64,000 bases of DNA from Halopseudomonas sabulinigri (GTDB lineage Bacteria; Pseudomonadota; Gammaproteobacteria; Pseudomonadales; Pseudomonadaceae). Positions 9,085-15,917 of this stretch are shown here, one piece after another. Numbering within the stretch: the stretch's first letter is position 1; each line of letters opens with the position of its first letter. The notes beneath the pieces were generated by a model. It did not search any database. It saw only the letters and a list, made by a program, of their open reading frames with translations, and was not told where the DNA came from. The translations under genes were made by a program, and so were the position numbers. Location: NCBI RefSeq assembly GCF_900105255.1, contig NZ_LT629763.1, forward strand, positions 2,542,001 to 2,606,000, written 5' to 3'.

Positions 9085-9115
9085 GATCGTTCCCACGCTC
9101 CTGCGCGGTAACGCA
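9085..9115. repeat. Degenerate REP-like palindrome, second copy
   Basis: GATCGTTCCCACGCTCCTGCG is shared with the palindrome at 7227, but the right arm has decayed. Similar downstream sequence (TACCTGCCA, then a CTAGCTAATT-type end) shows that a larger unit of about 150 bases was duplicated on both sides of the channel gene. Confidence 0.55.
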
Positions 9116-9177
9116 TCCCTGAACGCTCCGCGTCCATACCTGCCATCCCTAAAATCAAGTGTCTGAACGAATGCTGC

Positions 9178-9240
9178 CTAGCTAATTGATATGCAGACTG
9201 GTAGTTCGCTTTTCGGCTTACTGGTGAGGCAAGGAGACCA
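9178..9240 (-). repeat. Modular dispersed repeat, terminal fragment B'
   Basis: Only the terminal part is present (CTAGCTAATTGATATGCA followed by TTCGCTTTTCGGC and GGTGAGGCAAGG). It matches the corresponding end of copies A and B and directly precedes the HigA-like gene. Confidence 0.55.
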
Positions 9241-9284
9241 GCCTACCGCGTGGATGTCGCATGTATTCAGAATCAAACACGGTT

Positions 9285-9301
9285 GTTGCGCGATGCGCAA
9301 C
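9285..9301. promoter_or_regulatory. Perfect palindrome upstream of the HigA-like gene
   Basis: GTTGCGC-GAT-GCGCAAC, a 7-bp perfect dyad ending 16 bases before the ATG. This is where antitoxins of this type usually bind to repress their own promoter, so it is a candidate operator (inference). Confidence 0.45.
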
Positions 9302-9317
9302 ACGCTAAGGTTTGATT

Positions 9318-9614
9318 ATGAAGACTATGCATAAGCCGCCGCATCCCGGCAATTTCATTCGGGAGATTTACCTTGAGCCTTTCGGCATCAGTTCCCGTCA
9401 GCTCGCGTCCAGCCTGGGGGGTTCACCCTCTACGTTGTCTCGCTTGCTCAAAGGGGCTAGCGGTGTGAGCCCGGAAATGGCTTTGCGGCTATCCAAAGTT
9501 CTTGGGCGTGCCCCTGAAAGCTGGTTGGTGATGCAAGATATGTACGACCTCTGGGTGGCCCGCAATACGATCAATTTGGATGGGCTCCACCCTCTGGACT
9601 TCGAAGCAGCTTAA
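9318..9614 (+). CDS. HigA-like antitoxin / XRE-family regulator (orphan)
   Basis: 98 residues from the ATG with AAGG 7 bases upstream. The N-terminal HPGNFIREIYLEPFGISSRQLA and the helix-turn-helix GGSPSTLSRLLKGASGVSPEMALRL followed by LGRAPESWLVMQ are diagnostic of the HigA/VapI antitoxin family. HigA normally follows its RelE-type toxin HigB. Here the upstream sequence is repeat-derived and no HigB frame is visible on either side, so it is an orphan antitoxin or stand-alone regulator. A perfect palindrome just upstream may be its operator. Confidence 0.8.
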   Translation: MKTMHKPPHPGNFIREIYLEPFGISSRQLASSLGGSPSTLSRLLKGASGVSPEMALRLSKVLGRAPESWLVMQDMYDLWVARNTINLDGLHPLDFEAA

Positions 9615-9669
9615 CGATAGTTGCAAGGAAATGCGCTAATGTTGCTTGCTCAGAATTAATGTCATCTGA

Positions 9670-9843
9670 TCCCAAATTACACAGAATGTTGTGGGAGGCT
9701 TGAGTGGAGCTTATGGCCATGCACTTGGTTTCCAGGTGGGCAAGAGCATGTGGTATGGCGGAGCAAAATCGGCGAAAGCAATTCCAAGAAGCCTTGCCAT
9801 AGGTGGAATGGAAGCTAATGCGATGGCGGGTGTTTTAACATGA
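9670..9843 (+). pseudogene. Possible remnant of a polymorphic-toxin C-terminal region
   Basis: A short open stretch with no convincing start encodes VVGGLSGAYGHALGFQ and continues to AMAGVLT. Glycine/alanine-rich VGGLSGAYG segments resemble the linker before the toxin tip of Rhs/CDI-type proteins. It is followed 70 bases later by a small membrane protein of a size usual for immunity proteins. The resemblance is weak and this is an inference; the fragment could also be a chance frame in an eroded accessory region. Confidence 0.3.
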
Positions 9844-9913
9844 TATTGCCGAACAACTACGGCGGCATGCGTGCCTCCAGTGGCATGTCTAGCTGTAGTT
9901 GCGGAGGATAACA

Positions 9914-10177
9914 GTGATTATTTTCGTTTTGCTGCATGTGCTTTTTGGTATTACAACCGGAGCTATGGTCATTTATCTTCCACGGGCGTCAAGTAAAGCG
10001 AAAGCATGGGCTGTATGGATTCTTGGGATTCTTTTTACTTTCGTGCTAGTCGCAATATTTGGGGAATTTACCGTAAGAGGTAAAGTTGAGGAGGGGTACG
10101 GGCTGATTGCCGGTGTGGCCGTCATAGTGGCTTTTTTTTCGGTTTTGCTATTGGGTAAGAGGTACGGAAGAAAATAG
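9914..10177 (+). CDS. Small hydrophobic membrane protein, function unknown
   Basis: 87 residues. The start is set at a GTG with GGAGG 6 bases upstream; the longer version from an upstream TTG lacks a site. Three hydrophobic segments (about residues 1-20, 32-52 and 62-80) are separated by short basic loops, and it ends in KRYGRK. No family was recognised. Its size, topology, low GC and position after a possible toxin remnant would fit an immunity protein, but nothing in the sequence proves this. Confidence 0.5.
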   Translation: MIIFVLLHVLFGITTGAMVIYLPRASSKAKAWAVWILGILFTFVLVAIFGEFTVRGKVEEGYGLIAGVAVIVAFFSVLLLGKRYGRK

Positions 10178-10347
10178 AGAAGTGATTGGAGCCCACCCCG
10201 GTCGCCATACCAGCGTGGGGGCCTACCCCAAGGTCCCGTCTACGCGCGCGCGAGAAAAGAAGTAACTGGGGATCAAATAAAAATTATTCTAGGTTCACGC
10301 TAGAGATAAGAAATCCTGAAAAAGCATGTGAACCATGCACGGGCTCA

Positions 10348-10472
10348 TAATCCCCGTCTACGCGGGCGAGCAACGCAGCGAACCCGCAGGGCCGCGTAGT
10401 TGGGGTGGCCTAGGGGGGTGCAGGGGAAAATGGCCATGCATTTCCCCCTCTCGTCATCAGGGCGAAAGGCTG
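10348..10472 (+). repeat. Modular dispersed repeat, copy C (internal deletion)
   Basis: It begins CCCCGTCTACGCGGGCGAG and jumps directly to CAACGCAGCGAACCCGCAGG, so the middle third present in copies B, D and F is missing. It then has the GGGTGGCCTAGGGGG block, the inverted repeat (GGGGAAAATG / CATTTCCCC) and the terminal GGCGAAAGGCTG. With a further GC-rich degenerate stretch near 10195-10260 it accounts for the gap between the two membrane-protein genes. Confidence 0.7.
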
Positions 10473-10513
10473 GATCAATAACACCACCAGCGTCTTAATT
10501 TCACAGTCAGTCG

Positions 10514-10915
10514 TTATTCAGGCTTGGGGGTATCCCAGATGTCCCTGCCATGTCGTACTCTGTGGATTCTGGCCACCCCAGCATGACCGACCAGACACCC
10601 CAAACAGCTACTAAAAACCCAAAGCGGTGTTTGCCAATCAGCCCCTTTAAACAGGTACTGACCTGTCATGCCCAAAGCAATACCAAAGAAAAGTACGGCG
10701 CAGAGATAGTAAAGCCAGAATGTGCTCGCCAGCAGATGGTGCCTGCTGGCGAGCGAAGCTCCGCCCCCAACCAGAACTACCGTCGCAACTCCGAGCGGGA
10801 AGGCAGCCACAGAATCCCAAAATCCGCGACCTGCAGAGCTCTCATACTGCATAAAAAAACCCATCACAGAGCCCAGCAGGAAAAGCGAAGCATGGATGAA
10901 AATGACGGACTTCAT
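10514..10915 (-). CDS. Predicted four-helix membrane protein, function unknown
   Basis: 133 residues from an internal ATG (MKSVIFIHASLFLLG). The frame can be extended upstream by 33 codons but the extension looks non-coding. Hydrophobic segments lie near 4-18, 35-55, 62-84 and 98-118, with a charged C-terminal tail (RIHRVRHGRDIW). No family was recognised and the ribosome-binding site is only moderate (AAGGA about 13 bases away). It sits alone between repeat copies C and D in the accessory patch. Confidence 0.5.
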   Translation of the reverse strand: MKSVIFIHASLFLLGSVMGFFMQYESSAGRGFWDSVAAFPLGVATVVLVGGGASLASRHHLLASTFWLYYLCAVLFFGIALGMTGQYLFKGADWQTPLWVFSSCLGCLVGHAGVARIHRVRHGRDIWDTPKPE

Positions 10916-11136
10916 ACGACTTCGCGTTCCTTGAGCACACAAAGACCAACCCACAGACGCATGCAAGGTATGACTCGGAAAGGTGGGGATATGGATAGAG
11001 ATCGTGGCATCCATGCCTCAAGCGTAATTAAGCTGTGATGAGTAAGAACCCGATATTGCGGCCAGCGTTAACGTTTGGCAATCCGTAGTTGGAAGACAAT
11101 CCGAATACGTCAAAACCTGGCAAAACAAGTGAGCAC

Positions 11137-11349
11137 AACTCGAACCCCAAATCCCCGTCTACGCGGGCGAGTAGCGCAGGTCTGGCGGGAATAAGCCCGA
11201 GGACTGTCTGAGCGAAGCGAGTTCCGCAGGGCCCCGCCAGCCCGAGCAACGCAGCGAACCAGCAGGGCCGTGTAGTTGGGGTGGCCTAGGGGGTGCAGGG
11301 GGAAATGGCCAAGCATTTCCCCCTGCTCGCCATCAGGCGAAAGGCTGAC
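11137..11349 (+). repeat. Modular dispersed repeat, copy D (full length)
   Basis: It carries all modules in order: ACTCGAACCCCAAATCCCCG, GGGCGAGTAGCGCAGG, CTGTCTGAGCGAAGCGAG, GAGCAACGCAGCGAAC, GGGGTGGCCTAGGGGG, inverted repeat GGGGGAAATGG / CATTTCCCCC, then CTCGCCATCAGGCGAAAGGCTG. It closes the accessory patch on the 8-oxoguanine deaminase side. The roughly 530-base gap around it contains no gene I can support. Confidence 0.75.
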
Positions 11350-11450
11350 TTGAACACTCCGCCGCGTTACGAGACGGACGCAGAGCGACTAGCAAAGCGT
11401 TACTACGCTGGAGCGGGGGAACGATCAAGTAGAGAGCGCACCAGCGCCAC

Positions 11451-12818
11451 TCACTTGCCTAACACCAACTCCCGCGCCAACCGATTATGTTCCTCAATAA
11501 TCAACGGAATCTCCCGCGTCAAAAGCCGCCCATCCTCAACTACCTGCCGCCCATTGATGATGCTGTGCGCCACCCGCTGCGGCGTGCAGAACACCAGCGC
11601 GGCCAGCGGATCAACCAGCGCACCCGCCATGGCGATGTCGTCGGTGCGGAAGGCGATGATGTCGGCGCAGTAACCGGGTTGAATACGACCCAGCATATCG
11701 GCACGGCCAAGTACTTCAGCGCCGCCACGGGTGGCGATAAACAAGGCTTCACGCGCACTCATGGCGCCGGGATCTTCATCCCGCACCCGCGCTGAGAGCA
11801 TCGCCTGACGAGTCTCGTCGAGCAGGTTGTTGGTGTCGTTGGAGGCGCTGCCGTCCACGCCCAGGCCAACCTTTACGCCAGCATCGCGCATCTTGCGGAT
11901 TGGCGCGATGCCGGAGGCCAGGCGCATGTTGGAGCAAGGGCAGTGGGCGACGCCGGTGCCGGTGCGGGCGAACAGGGCGATGCCCGGGTCATCCAGATGC
12001 ACGCAGTGGGCGTGCCATACGTCTGCCCCGACCCAGCCGACCGACTCGGTGTATTCGGTGGGGGTCATGCCATAGCGCTCCTTGCTGAAGGCAAGGTCCT
12101 TGGCGTTTTCGGCGGTGTGGGTGTGCAGGCCAACGCCGTAGGAGCGCGCCAAAGCAGCACCTTCGCGCATCAGGTCGGTGGTCACGGTGAAGGGTGAGCA
12201 GGGGCCGAGCGCGACCTTGATCATGGCGTCTGACGTGGCGTCGTGCAGCTCTTCCACGACCCGACGCATCTCGGTGAGGATCGCATCTTCATCCTGCTCG
12301 ACCAGTGCATCCGGCGGCAGCCCGCCCTTGCTCTGGCCCAGACTCATGGCGCCGCGCACGGCGTGAAAGCGCATACCCATTTCCTCGGCGGCCTGCACGC
12401 TGTCGTCCAGCCGGGTGCCGTTCACATACAGGTAGGCGTGATCCGCGGCCGTGGTGCACCCCGACAGCATCAGCTCGGCCATCGCGGTGCGGGTGGCAGC
12501 GCGCTGCATGGCCGGGGTGATGTTCTGCCAGACCGGGAAGAGGGCGGTGAGCCAGTCGAACAGCTCGGCATCCTGCGCGGCGGGCAGGGCACGGGTGAGC
12601 GACTGGAACATGTGGTGATGGGTGTTGATCAGGCCCGGAATCAGCACGTGACCGGTCATGTCGATGACCTTGTCAGCGGTGTCTGGCAGCTCACTGGCGG
12701 GGCCGACCGCTTCGACGCGGTTGCCGCGAATAAACACGGAGCCGTTGGCTATTTCACGTTGCTCGTCATCCAGGGTGGCGATGACCAGCGCGTTCTTGAG
12801 CAGCAGAGTGGGTGACAT
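11451..12818 (-). CDS. 8-oxoguanine deaminase
   Basis: 455 residues, with the start at the ATG of MSPTLLLKNALVIATL; the frame extends further upstream without a site. Amidohydrolase barrel with HHH at 67-69, HTHTAE (His232/234, Glu237), WHAHCVHLD (His269/271) and Asp322 in GLGVDGSASNDTNNL. The HHHMFQSLTRALP and GVDGSASND signatures match the Pseudomonas enzyme family that converts 8-oxoguanine to uric acid and ammonia (PA0142 type; established knowledge). It is divergent from an oxygenase/binding-protein operon, and the shared 335-base region contains sigma-54, NtrC-like and RutR-like elements. This is the strongest substrate clue for the cluster: purine-derived nitrogen. Confidence 0.85.
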   Translation of the reverse strand: MSPTLLLKNALVIATLDDEQREIANGSVFIRGNRVEAVGPASELPDTADKVIDMTGHVLIPGLINTHHHMFQSLTRALPAAQDAELFDWLTALFPVWQNITPAMQRAATRTAMAELMLSGCTTAADHAYLYVNGTRLDDSVQAAEEMGMRFHAVRGAMSLGQSKGGLPPDALVEQDEDAILTEMRRVVEELHDATSDAMIKVALGPCSPFTVTTDLMREGAALARSYGVGLHTHTAENAKDLAFSKERYGMTPTEYTESVGWVGADVWHAHCVHLDDPGIALFARTGTGVAHCPCSNMRLASGIAPIRKMRDAGVKVGLGVDGSASNDTNNLLDETRQAMLSARVRDEDPGAMSAREALFIATRGGAEVLGRADMLGRIQPGYCADIIAFRTDDIAMAGALVDPLAALVFCTPQRVAHSIINGRQVVEDGRLLTREIPLIIEEHNRLARELVLGK

Positions 12819-12843
12819 GCGATTCCTCGATATTTCGTTATGT

Positions 12844-12857
12844 TGACCAGTGGGACA
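12844..12857 (-). promoter_or_regulatory. RutR-like box upstream of 8-oxoguanine deaminase (imperfect)
   Basis: TGACCA-GT-GGGACA: the left half is perfect and the right half has two mismatches to TGACCA-N2-TGGTCA. It lies 25 bases upstream of the start codon. Confidence 0.45.
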
Positions 12858-12906
12858 AAAATTCCCCATATCGCGCGACATGCAATTCCGGGGCCGCTGT
12901 AAAACC

Positions 12907-12952
12907 GCGCAGATTGGGTGCCATAGCCCTCATATCAGCACAGTATCAGTGC
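12907..12952 (+). promoter_or_regulatory. Pair of NtrC-like dyads
   Basis: Two 15-base elements, GCGCA-N5-GGTGC and GCAC-AGTATCA-GTGC, are centred about 119 and 88 bases before the predicted start of transcription from the sigma-54 promoter at 13006. The NtrC consensus is GCACC-N5-GGTGC. The first also overlaps a possible, weaker sigma-54 element on the minus strand (TGGCACC-N4-CTGC) for the deaminase gene. Confidence 0.5.
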
Positions 12953-13005
12953 ATTAGCAGGCTGTTTTGGCGCGCAATCGCGCAGTCATTCCCGTGCCAG
13001 AGGGC

Positions 13006-13022
13006 TTGGCACAGCCCTTGCT
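13006..13022 (+). promoter_or_regulatory. Sigma-54 (-24/-12) promoter
   Basis: TTGGCACA-GCCC-TTGCT, with the GG and GC doublets correctly spaced (10 bases between). It is placed about 130 bases before the oxygenase start and would give a transcription start near 13033. Confidence 0.7.
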
Positions 13023-13033
13023 TTTTCAATTCT

Positions 13034-13047
13034 TGCGTGACTGGTCA
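13034..13047 (+). promoter_or_regulatory. RutR-like box overlapping the predicted transcription start
   Basis: TGCGTG-AC-TGGTCA followed by GG; the right half is perfect and the left is degenerate. It starts 12 bases after the -12 element, so a bound repressor would block promoter escape. Confidence 0.5.
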
Positions 13048-13108
13048 GGTTATGAGTCGTGTCGTCCTGAACACGGGTTCGAGGACTAAACCGCAGGTCG
13101 CATTAATC

Positions 13109-13129
13109 CACCGCCGCCAGGCGGCGGTG
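13109..13129 (+). promoter_or_regulatory. Strong leader hairpin before the oxygenase gene
   Basis: CACCGCCGCC-A-GGCGGCGGTG is a near-perfect GC-rich palindrome in the 5' leader, ending 25 bases before the start codon. It may slow translation or mark an attenuation or processing point (inference). Confidence 0.4.
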
Positions 13130-13154
13130 CATGTACCCGCAACAGGAGACACTG

Positions 13155-14078
13155 ATGACAACAGACTCAATACCGGTAATCGACTTTTCCCCCTTCATCG
13201 ACGGCGACGCCGCCGCCCGCGCCGAGGTGGCGCGGCAGATGCGCCAGGCCAGCAGCGACTGGGGCTTCTTTTACCTGGCCGGCTGCGGCATGCCGCAGGC
13301 CAGCTTGCAGCAAGCCTTTGCCGATTCGCAGGCCTTGTTTGCCTTGAGCGACGATGCCAAGCAGGCGGTTGCCTGGCAGAACGCCGAGAGTAACCGTGGC
13401 TACGTGGGCGTGCGCCGCGAACGGCTCGATCCAAACAAGCCCGGCGACCTGAAGGAAGCCTTCAATCTGGCACCCGAGCAGCCAGAGGGGCCGCGTAATA
13501 TGTGGCCCGCCGAGCTGCCCGCCTTTCGACCGCAGATGGAGGATTTTCTGCAGCAGTGCGTGGCTACCGCTGACCGCGTGCTGCAGGCCTTTGCCTTGGC
13601 GCTGCAGCAATCGCAAGACTTTTTCGTCAGCGCCCATGATCAGCATCACCACACGCTGCGGTTGCTGCACTACCCGGCGCTACCGGCGGACTTCAGCGCC
13701 CAGGGCGGCGAGAGTCGCGCGGGCGAACATACCGATTACGGCAGTATTACCCTGCTGTTTCAGGATGATGCCGGCGGGCTGGAAGTGCGCACTCGCGCCG
13801 GTGACTGGATCGCCGCCACGCCGATTCCCGGCACCGTGGTGGTGAACACCGGCGACCTGATGCAACGCTGGACCAATCACGTGTTCTGCTCAACGCCGCA
13901 CAAGGTCAACCTGCGCTCCAGCAACCGCGAGCGCTATTCCATCGCCTTCTTTTGCCACCCGAATCACAACGCCGACATCCGTTGTATCAGTACCTGCAGC
14001 GATGCCGAGAACCCGCCGCGCTACCCGCCGATTAGCGCGGGGGAGCATCTGCTTGAACGCCTCAACGCCACTTACTGA
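13155..14078 (+). CDS. 2OG-Fe(II) oxygenase, isopenicillin N synthase-like (copy 2)
   Basis: 307 residues, with the start at the ATG preceded by CAGGAGAC. Iron ligands His192/Asp194 (EHTDYGSITLL) and His249 (STPHKV) and the 2-oxoglutarate-binding Arg260-x-Ser262 (RYSIAFF) are all present. An N-terminal DIOX_N-type region carries WGFFYLAGCG. It precedes a periplasmic binding protein by 24 bases and is transcribed away from the 8-oxoguanine deaminase. Promoter elements indicate sigma-54 activation and RutR-like repression. A role in oxidising an imported nucleobase derivative is inferred. Confidence 0.85.
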   Translation: MTTDSIPVIDFSPFIDGDAAARAEVARQMRQASSDWGFFYLAGCGMPQASLQQAFADSQALFALSDDAKQAVAWQNAESNRGYVGVRRERLDPNKPGDLKEAFNLAPEQPEGPRNMWPAELPAFRPQMEDFLQQCVATADRVLQAFALALQQSQDFFVSAHDQHHHTLRLLHYPALPADFSAQGGESRAGEHTDYGSITLLFQDDAGGLEVRTRAGDWIAATPIPGTVVVNTGDLMQRWTNHVFCSTPHKVNLRSSNRERYSIAFFCHPNHNADIRCISTCSDAENPPRYPPISAGEHLLERLNATY

Positions 14079-14102
14079 TTCACCCTTACAGGAGCACCAC
14101 CC

Positions 14103-15092
14103 ATGCAACAAAGAGGATTGAAACTCACCGCCCTGGCGCTTGCCCTGGGCTTCAGCGCCGCGAGCGCAAGCGCTGCCGACCTGACGCCTATCACCGTCAC
14201 CACCACCTGGTATGCCCAGGCCGAACACGGTGGGCTGTACGCCGCCAAGGCCGCCGGCATCTACGAGCAACACGGGCTGGATGTGACCATCAAGATGGGC
14301 GGACCGCAGGTGAACAACGTGCAGTTGCTGATGGCCGGCAAGACCGACTTCAGCATGGGCTATGCGCTGCAGTCGCTGAACGCGGTCAAGCAGGATATCC
14401 CCATGGTCACGGTCGCGGCCTGGTTCCAGAAAGACCCGCAGACGCTGATCGTGCACGAGGGCGCCGGAGTCGACACCTTGGCCGACCTGGAAGGCAAGGG
14501 CATTCGCATGCCCACCGCCGGCCGGGTTGCCTACTGGCCCTGGATGAAAGCCGAATTTGGCTATAGTGACGATCAGCTACGTCCCTACGATTACAGCTTG
14601 GGGCCGTTTATCGCTGACCCCGAGGCGGTGCAGCAGGGCTACATCACCAACGATGGCTACTTTCTCGACAAGGCCGGTGTGAAGGGCAAGAGCCTGCTGC
14701 TAGCGGACTTTGGTTGGGGCGCTTACTCCTGCACGCTGGACGTCACGCAGAAGATGGTGGATGAGAATCCCGAGGTGGTGCAGGCGATGGTAATGGCTAC
14801 CGCCGAGGGCTGGGCCGCCTACTTCAAGGACCCCGCGCCGGCGAATGCGCTGATCAAGCAGGATAACCCCGAGATGCAGGACGACCTGCTGGCCTACAGC
14901 ATCGCCAAGCTGCAGGAAGACAATATTCTGCTGGCCGGCGATGCCGAGGGTGGAAAATACGGCAACATGACCGAGGCGCACTGGCAGTCGTTCTTCGACG
15001 ATATGGTCAAGGCCGAGACCTTGCCGGCGGATCTGGAGTGGCAGAAGGCCTTTGATCTGACCTTCGTCAAGGCTCTGTACGGCGCGGAGTAA
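14103..15092 (+). CDS. NMT1/ThiY-like periplasmic binding protein (orphan)
   Basis: 329 residues with a signal peptide (cleavage near ASA-ADLTP, about residue 25). The mature N-terminus TTTWYAQAEHGGLYAAKAAG and the GGPQVNNVQLLMAGKTDF segment are the NMT1/THI5-like fold, used for pyrimidine precursors, sulfonates and similar ligands. It is clearly paralogous to the protein at 17903 (same WFAQ/WYAQAEHGG and MGGPQVN blocks). It has no ATPase or permease of its own, so it may feed the transporter encoded at 18993-20680. Co-transcription with an oxygenase suggests it delivers that enzyme's substrate. Confidence 0.82.
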   Translation: MQQRGLKLTALALALGFSAASASAADLTPITVTTTWYAQAEHGGLYAAKAAGIYEQHGLDVTIKMGGPQVNNVQLLMAGKTDFSMGYALQSLNAVKQDIPMVTVAAWFQKDPQTLIVHEGAGVDTLADLEGKGIRMPTAGRVAYWPWMKAEFGYSDDQLRPYDYSLGPFIADPEAVQQGYITNDGYFLDKAGVKGKSLLLADFGWGAYSCTLDVTQKMVDENPEVVQAMVMATAEGWAAYFKDPAPANALIKQDNPEMQDDLLAYSIAKLQEDNILLAGDAEGGKYGNMTEAHWQSFFDDMVKAETLPADLEWQKAFDLTFVKALYGAE

Positions 15093-15097
15093 ACACT

Positions 15098-15171
15098 GGG
15101 AAGGTCGAGCATCTGCTCGACCACCAGACCACCGCACATCCTGCGTGGCCGAGTTGGAACTCGGCCTTCCC
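15098..15171. repeat. Paired REP elements (BIME-like)
   Basis: Two palindromes, GGTCGAGCA-TC-TGCTCGACC and GGCCGAGTTGGAACTCGGCC, are enclosed by GGGAAGG and CCTTCCC in opposite orientation. The same layout recurs at 29421, and half of it at 31105. It lies between convergent genes and may serve as a terminator. Confidence 0.75.
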
Positions 15172-15173
15172 GT

Positions 15174-15917
15174 TTAGCTGGCGAACGCCAGCAGCGCATC
15201 GGCAACCGCATCGGTCGCCACCACCTGCGGGACGTGCCCACAATCCAGGCTGACCACCTCGGCCCCCGGCACCAGCAGCTGCATGCGCCGCTGTACCGGC
15301 AGGACGACTGACCTGTCCTGGGTGGCCTCGATATACAGACGCGGCAGGCGGCCAAAGCGCTCCGGCGTCCATTCAGCCACCAGCGCGCGGGTGCCTTCCG
15401 GCTGGGCGCAAAACAGCTGCGCCGCCGCCATTGCCTGCTCACGCGGCAAGTCCTGCAAAAATACCTCGCAGACCGTCTCGGCGGGCACGCTGGACCATTG
15501 GCGATCCTCGCTCCAGCGCAGATAGGGCCAGATACCGACGGCCTCGGGGTGAGTCTTTTGCGCTTCTGCGGCCAGCTCGGCAAAACCCAGGCCGCTGGGC
15601 AGCATCATGCCGGCAATGTAGGCGACGCCCGCCACTCGCTCGGCCAGTGCCTCGGCTGCCTGGGTGGCAATCACGCCGCCGCCGGAATGCCCGACGATCA
15701 GCAGCGGTCCGCTGACACCGGCGCAGCTGTCTTCCACCGCACGCAAGCAGCCCGCCATGGTGATTTGCTCGGGCGTGGCGGGGTTACGCGAGTTGCCTGG
15801 CATATCCGGGGTGACCACGTTGTGGCCCTGGCCTTGCAGCACAGCGCGCAGACTGTCCCAAACCCAGCTGCCAGCCCAGGCGCCGTGAATCAGGACGAAG
15901 GTGGGCTGCTCAGACAT
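15174..15917 (-). CDS. Alpha/beta hydrolase of the AB_hydrolase_6 / methylesterase-like type
   Basis: 247 residues from an ATG with GGAGG close upstream. The oxyanion/early motif VLIHGAWAGSWVW, the nucleophile elbow GHSGGG (about residue 76-81) and a C-terminal histidine in SLDCGHVPQ give a complete Ser-His-acid triad type. Relatives include plant methylesterase-like hydrolases and bacterial esterases of unknown substrate. It overlaps the end of oxygenase copy 3 by 8 bases, so the two are co-translated and probably act on successive intermediates. The substrate is unknown. Confidence 0.8.
   Translation of the reverse strand: MSEQPTFVLIHGAWAGSWVWDSLRAVLQGQGHNVVTPDMPGNSRNPATPEQITMAGCLRAVEDSCAGVSGPLLIVGHSGGGVIATQAAEALAERVAGVAYIAGMMLPSGLGFAELAAEAQKTHPEAVGIWPYLRWSEDRQWSSVPAETVCEVFLQDLPREQAMAAAQLFCAQPEGTRALVAEWTPERFGRLPRLYIEATQDRSVVLPVQRRMQLLVPGAEVVSLDCGHVPQVVATDAVADALLAFAS

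Noticed and set aside
8802-9086. 94-codon frame and similar frames at 11028-11316 and 35840-36214
   Set aside because: They lie inside the modular repeat and differ between copies, as expected of non-coding sequence.
9178-9311. A HigB toxin before the HigA-like gene
   Set aside because: The sequence is repeat-derived and no RelE-type frame or C-terminal motif could be found.
10550-11038. 162-codon plus-strand frame opposite the four-helix protein
   Set aside because: It is polar and low in complexity, with no ribosome-binding site. The minus-strand membrane protein is more plausible, though neither is strong.
12909-12923. Minus-strand sigma-54 promoter for 8-oxoguanine deaminase (TGGCACC-N4-CTGC)
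   Set aside because: The -12 element deviates and the bases overlap an NtrC-like dyad. It is kept only as a remark under the dyad.
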